Assembly (NCBI GenBank): GCA_029259675.1
Contig: JAJDES010000279.1
Coordinates: forward strand, 1 to 5,145
DNA: 5,145 nucleotides
Origin: Planctomycetota bacterium
Lineage (GTDB): Bacteria > Planctomycetota > UBA1135 > GCA-002686595
Direction: 5' to 3'
Shown here: piece by piece, positions 1-5,145 of the stretch
How the letters are laid out: every line of letters begins with the position of its first letter
How positions within the stretch are numbered: position 1 is the first letter of the stretch
Notes under the pieces: model-generated
The model's input: only the letters and a program-made list of their open reading frames with translations
Told to the model about the DNA's origin: nothing
Database searches by the model: none
Made by a program: the position numbers and the translations under genes

Positions 1-400
1 GTGGCATTCCGTCGCCTTCAATACCGTCGACTCGCGCTCCTCCCGCAACCATTGCTCGCACTAAATCATTCTGCACACCACGCTCATAGGGATGCCAACT
101 GGAGACCAAAAGAGCGAGGGGCGTTTGTTTTGGTCCGCCTCCATAGGCGTTGCACAATGCATCCGGTTCCGCGCCCGCAGCCAGCAAGGCCTTGCAAACT
201 TCGACAGCATTCGGCGGCGTTCGCTGCATCTCGTCGGGAACGCCGTTGGCGGCCACATAATGCATTAGCGTGGCTCCATAGGAATCCTCGCTGTGCATTC
301 CCACAAGAGCCGGATTGCTTGTCAGCAAGGCTTGCAGCGCTTGCATTTGACCATCAATGACGGCCTTGGCCGCCTGTTCGAACTGTGCTTGCTGCGACAT
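1..400 (-). CDS. Ankyrin-repeat protein, N-terminal part (runs off the left edge)
   Basis: The minus strand is open from the ATG at 400 to the window edge, giving 133 codons without a stop; the C-terminus lies outside. The product is an alpha-helical repeat protein, probably a cytoplasmic protein-binding scaffold; no enzyme motif is visible. Ankyrin-like units can be read at about residues 9-37 (FEQAAKAVIDGQMQALQALL), 41-83 (YGATLMHYVAANGV, then VCKALLAAGAEPDA) and 92-127 (QTPLALLVSS, then LVRAMVAGGARVDG). The ATLMHYVAANGV and RTPPNAVEV phrases resemble a bacterial ankyrin family I know from planctomycetes and related phyla, in which a long insert sits between the two helices of a repeat. There is no signal peptide. 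The start is uncertain. The frame stays open upstream to a stop near 513, and the preceding residues (SAERLWRYLEV) look like the W-x-x-L helix that precedes the first repeat in relatives. A TTG or GTG start further up, for example GTG at 499, is therefore possible. No clear ribosome binding site precedes the ATG at 400. The family call is firm; the partner is unknown. Confidence 0.8.
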   Translation of the reverse strand, partial: MSQQAQFEQAAKAVIDGQMQALQALLTSNPALVGMHSEDSYGATLMHYVAANGVPDEMQRTPPNAVEVCKALLAAGAEPDALCNAYGGGPKQTPLALLVSSWHPYERGVQNDLVRAMVAGGARVDGIEGDGMP

Positions 401-774
401 CACTTCAAGATACCGCCACAAGCGTTCAGCGGAAAGATTTTGTCGCGCGGCGACACAAGCTAAACAAGAGCGGCCGCGCCCAATGACTTGAAGTGCCACT
501 TGCTGGCCAATCGACTACGGCATTCCATTATCGCGCCCCAGGACAGCTCGGATCATTGTGGGTCCGGCGGTCAAGTCGCGACCGACTCGAGAAAAATGCT
601 TGGAGCCTATTTGAAGCGATTGAGGCCTTTGCCTCCATAGGAATCGAAAGCCTACGGCACAAGCTCAGGGCGCGGAATTGGTTCGAGCCCGGCCCAACAA
701 TTGGGACCACCCGACCAAATGCAATCCAACACAATCGGTAATGCGCCGCGGCACCGCTTTCAGCAGGTTTCCCA
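401..774. other. Divergent intergenic region, no confident gene
   Basis: This stretch separates the divergent ankyrin and kinase genes. Its left third (401 to about 511) is open on the minus strand in frame with the ankyrin gene and may be its true N-terminus. The rest has short open frames on both strands (493-741 plus, 734-528 minus), but neither translation resembles a known protein and neither has a good ribosome binding site. A GATAAT hexamer on the minus strand (532-527) could be a -10 box for the ankyrin gene, but no matching -35 box stands 16-18 bases upstream. A small bulged hairpin (GGCCCAA, loop CAA, TTGGGACC) lies at 691-708. No tRNA or other structured RNA was recognised. Promoters for both flanking genes are expected here but could not be located. 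Confidence 0.5.
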
Positions 775-3639
775 ATGCGCGATGCACAACCAGCAGCTAG
801 GGTTCAGCGCCCCTTCTGCCCCCATACGACGATGACCGATAGCAAAGCACCCAACTCCGACAAGGAATCGCGCGTACGTCCTGGCGATTCGATTCTCGAC
901 TCAATCGCCCGTCGCGCGGGTCGCGCGCCGCATGTGAATCTTCGCGATGCAGGTACGGGCGGGGAAGCGCCGATCATCGATCCGAAAGCGCACGCTTTCC
1001 AACATGAGCTCTCCCCTAAGGATCAAGGCAAGTATCGCATACTCGGGGAAATCGCACGCGGTGGCATGGGTGTGATCCTGCGCGGTCACGATGTCGAACT
1101 CGGGCGCGACATTGCGATCAAAGTCACAGACTCCAAGCTGGCCAAGCGACCGGAAGTTGTTGAACGCTTCATTGAAGAAGCTCAAATCGGCGGGCAACTG
1201 CAACACCCCGGGATTGTGCCGGTGTACGAGCTCGGCTTGATGGCCGATCAACGCCCCTACTTCACCATGAAGTTGATCAAGGGACGAACTCTCGCAGCCA
1301 TGCTCAATCGCCGCAAATCCAGTGACGAGGACCGAGTCCGCTTCCTTGGTATCTGGGAATCTGTCTGCCAAACGATGGCCTACGCACATTCCAAAGGTGT
1401 GATCCATCGCGATCTCAAGCCGGCTAACATTATGGTCGGCGCGTTCGGCGAAGTGCAGGTGGTCGATTGGGGCCTCTCCAAAGTCTTGCGACGCGGCGGA
1501 GTCGAGGACGAAATCGAAGCTCGAGATACGGCATTGAGCGTGATCGAAACCGTGCGCAGCGGCCCGGGTTCAGGTTCGGACTCCCTTGTGGGCAATGTGC
1601 TCGGTACACCCGCTTACATGTCTCCCGAACAAGCACAGGGTGAGCCCGACAAGCTTGACGAGCGCACCGACGTTTTTGCCCTTGGTGCGATCCTGTGTGA
1701 AATTCTGACGGGAGCTCCTCCATACGTGGCCGTTGAGGGAGAAAACCTCGTTCAAATGGCGGCACTGGGAGAGCTCGATGACGCGCGCAAGCGCATCGAA
1801 GCATGTTCTACATCCAAGGACCTGAAAAAGCTGTGCCAGACAACGCTACTGACCTCACGCGCCGCTCGGCCGCGGGATGCAGAAGAACTGGCGCTGGCCA
1901 TCCACCAGCACTTGTCGGGCCTAGAAACGCGCGCTCACGATGCACAGTTGGCAGCGGCGGATGAAAGGCTGCGCGCCGAGCAGTCCCGGCGCCGCTCGCA
2001 AATTCTCGTGTTGGCAGGTGTCGTGCTCATCATCGCAGCTGGTAGTTGGTGGTTTATTGATCAGCAACACCGCGAGCGCGAGGCGGAGCTGTCAGCCAGT
2101 TTTTTTCAACTGCAAGCTGAGGCCCAACAGCACGTACTAAACGGCAATTTTGCCCAAGCCGTCGAAGTCGCGAATAGTGGTCGGGTTTTGGTGGAAGCGG
2201 GCGACGCCAATCAAGAGGTCCGCGCCCAAGCGGACAAACTAGTGGCATCCACCCAAAAGGCCCTGCTCAAGGAAGAACAGCGCCTCGATGAACTTCAGCG
2301 AGAAGGCGAGCTATTTGACTTTCTTCTCGATGTCGAAATGCGCCAAGTGCTGACAGGCTTTTCAGAAACGGATGAGCAATTAGATGCTCAATACGCCCAA
2401 GCCTTCCGCGACTACGGGATAGATTTCGACAACCAGGACATGGGCCAAATTCTTCTCGCAGAACGCGACACCGATTTGGGCGTTCGACTGGCCTTGGGTT
2501 TTGACGGATGGTCTCGGCTCTTGCGGCGCATGGGGAGCGACCGCAACTACGACATCCAGCTTCTGACCGGCATCGGCATGGACTTGGATACCAATCCCCT
2601 TCGAACCCAAGTGCGCCTGGCCCTGGTAGAGCGCAACAGTAAAAAACTCCTGGAACTGGCCCAGGGCCTAGACGTACCAACCACGGCACCGGAGACACTG
2701 GCCTTGCTTGCCACAAGCCTCTCGGAATTCAACCACACTCAGGAGGCACGCTCTCTATTTGTTCGTGGCGCCAACCAATATCCAACGAACTTCTTGCTCA
2801 ATTTCGGTGCCGGCAATTTGCTTGCACAGGGCATCGGCAGCCAGGCCTCGGACGCATTCTCCAACGCCCTAGGATACTTGCGCGCGGCCCTGACGCTCAG
2901 GCCGGACTTGATTGGGCTACATGTATTGCTCGGAGACCTATACAACAACCACGGCGACGCAGTCCTCGCATGTCGCCACCTGAATCAGGCCATCTCATCG
3001 GCTCCCGACCACACATGGAACGAAGCTGTGATTGGTTGGCTACACCTCAAAGTTGGAGATTACGCCACTGCCATCGAGTGGTTTGAACGCGATATCGGCT
3101 CGGGAAGTCCTAGCCGTGCCGGAGGGGCAGCGAAGTTCATTTGCCAAATAGCCCTGGGCCAAGCCACCATTGACGAGTTCATCGTCTGGGCCGAGCAGAT
3201 CGACGCGAGCTTCTGGTTTCCCAAAACGCTCCCCGCCATTGCACTCATCGCCCCGGGTCTCGCTCGCCTGACTCCCGACCCAGAGCGAGCTCGGCTCATT
3301 CTCGAGGGCTACCTGCCCGAGGGAATCCCCATTTCCGATTATTGGGGTACGCTCGCCACGGCTTGCTCCCTCACGGGCGATGCCTCTGCAGCCAGAGATG
3401 CACTATCCAAAGGAGCGGACTTTTTTGATCATGATTTTTCAGACTTGACCGATCGTGCCTTAGTTTCATTGCAAAGAGCCATTCTCTGTCGCCTTGAAGG
3501 CAAGCACGACATGGCTGACGAATTCTTGGAAGAGGCGCGCTGGATGCGCAGGGAAATGACCAAGGGCCTGGAAGCAGAATGGTCGAACACGCGCTTCATT
3601 GTGAATTTCGACTACTACGAAAAGTTCGCCCTGAAATAG
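775..3639 (+). CDS. Membrane-anchored Hanks-type serine/threonine protein kinase with C-terminal TPR region
   Basis: This 954-residue kinase transfers phosphate from ATP to Ser/Thr of unknown targets. The kinase domain covers about residues 87-380: Gly-rich loop GEIARGGMGV (91-100), ATP lysine K116 (DIAIK), helix-C glutamate E135, catalytic loop HRDLKPAN (211-218), DWG metal motif (231-233), GTPAYMSPE (277-285), subdomain IX DVFALG (299-304) and subdomain XI arginine R365. All key residues are present, so it should be active; DWG for DFG is usual in planctomycete kinases. A charged helical linker (about 384-407) leads to one membrane helix (about 409-428), which places the kinase in the cytoplasm and the C-terminus outside the inner membrane. 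Residues 430-620 are helical and unnamed. TPR-like repeats cover about 640-775, and further helices run to the end. The ATG at 775 is chosen because AGCAGG lies 7 bases upstream; ATG at 832 would remove 19 residues of odd composition and is a real alternative, though it lacks a ribosome binding site. An in-frame stop at 739-741 rules out earlier starts. It appears monocistronic. Confidence 0.93.
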   Translation: MRDAQPAARVQRPFCPHTTMTDSKAPNSDKESRVRPGDSILDSIARRAGRAPHVNLRDAGTGGEAPIIDPKAHAFQHELSPKDQGKYRILGEIARGGMGVILRGHDVELGRDIAIKVTDSKLAKRPEVVERFIEEAQIGGQLQHPGIVPVYELGLMADQRPYFTMKLIKGRTLAAMLNRRKSSDEDRVRFLGIWESVCQTMAYAHSKGVIHRDLKPANIMVGAFGEVQVVDWGLSKVLRRGGVEDEIEARDTALSVIETVRSGPGSGSDSLVGNVLGTPAYMSPEQAQGEPDKLDERTDVFALGAILCEILTGAPPYVAVEGENLVQMAALGELDDARKRIEACSTSKDLKKLCQTTLLTSRAARPRDAEELALAIHQHLSGLETRAHDAQLAAADERLRAEQSRRRSQILVLAGVVLIIAAGSWWFIDQQHREREAELSASFFQLQAEAQQHVLNGNFAQAVEVANSGRVLVEAGDANQEVRAQADKLVASTQKALLKEEQRLDELQREGELFDFLLDVEMRQVLTGFSETDEQLDAQYAQAFRDYGIDFDNQDMGQILLAERDTDLGVRLALGFDGWSRLLRRMGSDRNYDIQLLTGIGMDLDTNPLRTQVRLALVERNSKKLLELAQGLDVPTTAPETLALLATSLSEFNHTQEARSLFVRGANQYPTNFLLNFGAGNLLAQGIGSQASDAFSNALGYLRAALTLRPDLIGLHVLLGDLYNNHGDAVLACRHLNQAISSAPDHTWNEAVIGWLHLKVGDYATAIEWFERDIGSGSPSRAGGAAKFICQIALGQATIDEFIVWAEQIDASFWFPKTLPAIALIAPGLARLTPDPERARLILEGYLPEGIPISDYWGTLATACSLTGDASAARDALSKGADFFDHDFSDLTDRALVSLQRAILCRLEGKHDMADEFLEEARWMRREMTKGLEAEWSNTRFIVNFDYYEKFALK

Positions 3640-3760
3640 GCCCCTTCGCTTCCGCCCTCTTCCCTTTGACGGCGAAAACAGAATCAATAGGGATGAGCGC
3701 CGTCCATAACTGTGAAATGGAAGTGGGCCGGAACCTGGGCACCACTCCTTGGGAAGACGC
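3640..3760. other. Convergent gap between kinase and methyltransferase genes
   Basis: Transcription from both sides meets here, so a bidirectional terminator would be expected, yet no stem followed by a T run is present on either strand. The only stem-like element is a 7-base inverted repeat, GACGGCG at 3668-3674 with CGCCGTC at 3698-3704, which leaves a 23-base loop and no T tract. No gene or ribosome binding site is supported. Confidence 0.4.
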
Positions 3761-3770
3761 CTAGGCGTCT
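3755..3770. repeat. Perfect 16-base palindrome over the methyltransferase stop codon
   Basis: AGACGCCTAGGCGTCT equals its own reverse complement. It spans the TAG stop of the minus-strand methyltransferase (3763-3761) and its last codons. Without a spacer the hairpin tip would use central bases as the loop, leaving a stem of about six pairs. No T run follows on either strand, so it is not a standard intrinsic terminator. It could be a weak bidirectional terminator, a protein-binding site, or chance. Confidence 0.5.
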
Positions 3771-4414
3771 GCGGATCTAGTTAATTTGAACACCAGGGCC
3801 TTGTTGTTGTTGGGCATGTCCATCGCACGGCTCAATTCAAATTTAGCAGCTCCTGCCGCGCCCACGACCGCCCCCATTTCACGCACGCCCCACTCGGGAT
3901 TGCGAGCTTTCAATTTACGATCGAAGGCAAAATTGCTGGCGGCAGTCCTCCCATTGCGCTCCAGAAAGGGGCCGTAGATAAAAACCTGTTGCCCGCTGGA
4001 GAGAATTTGCGCCGCGCCGGTGAACAGTCGCTCACAGGTCCGCCAAGCAGAAATGTGGATGACATTGACGGCCACAATGAAGTCGGCGCGGGCCACGGGC
4101 CATTGCGAGGACTGCACATCCAGGACAAGCGGCTCACCCAAATTTGGGAGCTTGGCAAAGGCGCCCCATGCCCGCGCACTTTGCAACACCTGGTCATCCC
4201 CATCCGTGGGCAACCAATGCAGCGCGGGGAAGGCTCGCGCGAAATAAGCGGAGTGCAGGCCCTTGCCACACCCGATTTCCAAAACGGTGCCGGCATCCGG
4301 CACAACATCTTTCAGCACGGCAAGGATCTCGTCCTTGTTCCGATCTGCGTAAGGTGCGAAGGGCTCCAACGGGTTCCATTGCCCCTCTCCAATTCCATTC
4401 GATTCAGTAGCCAC
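3761..4414 (-). CDS. DUF938-family SAM-dependent methyltransferase
   Basis: This 217-residue protein is a class I (Rossmann-fold) methyltransferase of the DUF938/UPF0585 type, expected to be cytoplasmic; its substrate is unknown. Visible elements in order: the family opening FAPYADRNKDEIL (19-31), SAM-binding motif I VLEIGCGKGLH (44-54), LPTDGDD (68-74) with the acidic residue that normally contacts the SAM ribose, LVLDV then WPVARADFIVAVNVIHIS (about 96-122, motif IV region), IYGPF (146-150), a DRKLKARNPEWGVRE stretch (165-179) and the closing MPNNNKALVF (200-209). Length and motif order match the family from end to end, so the gene looks intact. The start is GTG at 4414, with GAAGGGA about 10 bases upstream as a plausible ribosome binding site; no nearby ATG offers an alternative. 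It lies 224 bases downstream of the metallopeptidase on the same strand and may share its transcript. The family is clear; no reaction can be assigned. Confidence 0.9.
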   Translation of the reverse strand: MATESNGIGEGQWNPLEPFAPYADRNKDEILAVLKDVVPDAGTVLEIGCGKGLHSAYFARAFPALHWLPTDGDDQVLQSARAWGAFAKLPNLGEPLVLDVQSSQWPVARADFIVAVNVIHISAWRTCERLFTGAAQILSSGQQVFIYGPFLERNGRTAASNFAFDRKLKARNPEWGVREMGAVVGAAGAAKFELSRAMDMPNNNKALVFKLTRSADA

Positions 4415-4642
4415 CTAGCAGATCCCTTCGGCCGACAGCCCAGCCATAGCAAGAACTTGAAGAGGCGCAGCCAATGGATCTCCAAGACTCCCTATGGACC
4501 CATTCCCAGCGTACAGGCTCACCGCCTTCGGCTTCAAAGCCGAATCGCAGGAGATAGACTGACAGCGCCCTGCGCGCGAACGGAAATATCTCCGCCAGAA
4601 GAATAATTGCGAGCCCAAGCCCGACTGGTGTCGCCCCCTCAT
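4415..4642 (-). CDS. Doubtful small ORF between the metallopeptidase and methyltransferase genes
   Basis: A 75-codon frame starts at ATG 4642, overlapping the metallopeptidase stop as ATGA, and ends with TAG at 4417-4415, directly against the GTG of the methyltransferase. That spacing is typical of translationally coupled operon genes and is the main reason to list it. The translation (beginning MRGRHQSGLGSQLFFWRRYF) resembles nothing I recognise, has no clear domain and reads like non-coding sequence. A competing minus-strand frame over the same bases contains a hydrophobic run, GLGLAIILLAEIFPFA, which looks more like a membrane helix, but its only start is a TTG at 4694 deep inside the metallopeptidase gene. 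It is most likely a spacer with chance open frames, or remnants of a lost gene. Confidence 0.2.
   Translation of the reverse strand: MRGRHQSGLGSQLFFWRRYFRSRAGRCQSISCDSALKPKAVSLYAGNGSIGSLGDPLAAPLQVLAMAGLSAEGIC
4527..4544. repeat. Inverted repeat (short hairpin) between metallopeptidase and methyltransferase genes
   Basis: TTCGGCTT and AAGCCGAA are separated by CA, which folds as a 7-pair stem with a TCAA loop (TTGA on the other strand). It lies about 95 bases past the metallopeptidase stop. No T run follows on either strand, so a standard terminator is not supported. It could trim or stabilise an mRNA end, act as a weak terminator, or be chance. Confidence 0.4.
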
Positions 4643-5136
4643 CTCTGCTGCTCCGATTCCTGAAGCGTAAGGAACAGACGCAAATCCAGCTCAAGCTGGT
4701 GATAGTCCGGCTCCATGTGGAGGCACATGCGGTAGAAGTCCCGATCGTGTGCTGAATATTTCATGTGGGCCAACTCATGCACAACAATCATTCTTAGGAA
4801 ATCCGGCGCGCAATCCTTGAACAACGCAGAGATGCGCACTTCTCTTCGTTTTTGAATCTTGGTCCCGTGGGAGCGCGTAGTGGTTGTGTGCAAACCCAGT
4901 GCGTTGTGCACGGCGTGCAATTTGGGATCATAAAAAACCCGACCCAAGGGTGGCGCCGTACGCATATGCCTGCTTTTCAGGTCTTGAACATAAACAGTCA
5001 GCTCCCGGCTTGAATGCACTTGATGTCGCTCCGGATAGCGTTTGGCCAATAAAGACGCCAGCCGCCCTGAGCTTATGAGCTGCACAGCTTGCTCCCGCAA
5101 TTCATGCGAATAACCCGCAAGGTAAGGTAATTCCAT
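4639..5136 (-). CDS. YgjP-like M48-type zinc metallopeptidase
   Basis: This is a 165-residue soluble protein of the YgjP-like (DUF45) metallopeptidase family, predicted to hydrolyse peptide bonds with a single zinc; natural substrates are not known to me. The zinc motif HELAH is at 120-124 (H120 and H124 ligands, E121 catalytic), and H130 in HDRDFY is the likely third ligand. It is followed by the family signature HMEPDYHQLELDLRL (140-154). Further family-like segments are LAKRYPERH (30-38), VYVQDLKSRHMRTAPPLGRV (48-67), NALGLHT (78-84) and FLRMIVVHELAH (113-124). From memory, similarity to Escherichia coli YgjP runs along almost the whole length. There is no signal peptide or membrane helix, so it should be cytoplasmic. 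ATG at 5136 fits the family N-terminus, but the frame stays open to the window edge 9 bases upstream, so a start a few codons earlier cannot be excluded and the ribosome binding site cannot be judged. It is the first visible gene of a possible operon with the methyltransferase. Confidence 0.9.
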   Translation of the reverse strand: MELPYLAGYSHELREQAVQLISSGRLASLLAKRYPERHQVHSSRELTVYVQDLKSRHMRTAPPLGRVFYDPKLHAVHNALGLHTTTTRSHGTKIQKRREVRISALFKDCAPDFLRMIVVHELAHMKYSAHDRDFYRMCLHMEPDYHQLELDLRLFLTLQESEQQR

Positions 5137-5145
5137 TAATTCAAT

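Noticed and set aside
527..532. GATAAT on the minus strand as a -10 box for the ankyrin gene.
   Set aside because: No -35-like hexamer lies at a usable distance; a single hexamer match is too weak to annotate on its own.
274..645. A 13-base direct repeat, CTCCATAGGAATC, at 274-286 (inside the ankyrin gene) and 633-645 (upstream of it), with the related GCCTCCATAGG at 137-147 and 631-641.
   Set aside because: The copies inside the gene encode Tyr-Gly in repeat loops, and one 13-base match in 5 kb is not far from chance. The flanks do not match, so a duplicated or mobile unit is not supported.
678..708. GGTTCGAGCCC resembling a tRNA T-arm.
   Set aside because: The flanking bases do not form the five-pair T stem and no acceptor, D or anticodon arm can be assembled around it.
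493..741. 82-codon plus-strand frame upstream of the kinase.
   Set aside because: The translation looks like nothing known, there is no ribosome binding site, and its left end overlaps the probable minus-strand extension of the ankyrin gene.
901..1407. 168-codon minus-strand open frame opposite the kinase domain.
   Set aside because: It is the mirror of a strongly conserved kinase coding frame, a common by-product of GC-rich codon use.
3668..3704. GACGGCG / CGCCGTC inverted repeat as a terminator for the kinase gene.
   Set aside because: A 7-base stem with a 23-base loop and no T run is too weak to call.
3989..4606. 205-codon plus-strand open frame opposite the methyltransferase.
   Set aside because: It lies antisense to a clear methyltransferase gene with full family motifs, and its own translation has no domain-like character.

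Overview
The window reads as a stretch of a moderately GC-rich bacterial chromosome, most likely from the Planctomycetota. The main clue is the large serine/threonine kinase. Its kinase, membrane-helix and TPR layout, its DWG in place of DFG, and its wording around the activation loop match a kinase family that is greatly expanded in planctomycetes. This is a family-level impression without a database search. No rRNA, tRNA, CRISPR array, insertion sequence or phage gene is visible.

Layout from left to right. The left edge (1-400, minus strand) holds the N-terminal part of an ankyrin-repeat protein that runs off the window. A gene-poor divergent region (401-774) follows; part of it may be extra N-terminal coding sequence of the ankyrin gene. 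The centre (775-3639, plus strand) is one long gene for a membrane-anchored Hanks-type kinase with a C-terminal helical/TPR region. A 121-base convergent gap separates it from a minus-strand pair on the right. In transcription order that pair is a YgjP-like M48-type zinc metallopeptidase (5136-4639), then a DUF938-type SAM-dependent methyltransferase (4414-3761). The 224 bases between these two hold no gene I recognise, only a weak 75-codon frame whose start overlaps the protease stop and whose stop abuts the methyltransferase start.

How the genes may work together. The kinase is probably a stand-alone signalling protein: a cytoplasmic catalytic domain, one membrane span and an outer TPR-type part that could bind proteins. 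The protease and methyltransferase share a strand and could share a transcript, but nothing in their sequences links their functions. The ankyrin gene diverges from the kinase, so the two could share a control region, although no convincing promoter or operator can be read there. I see no evidence of a new multi-gene system. The points most worth a second look are the unnamed conserved-looking segment of the kinase, the ankyrin gene's start, the inter-gene stretch at 4415-4638 and a perfect 16-base palindrome over the methyltransferase stop codon.
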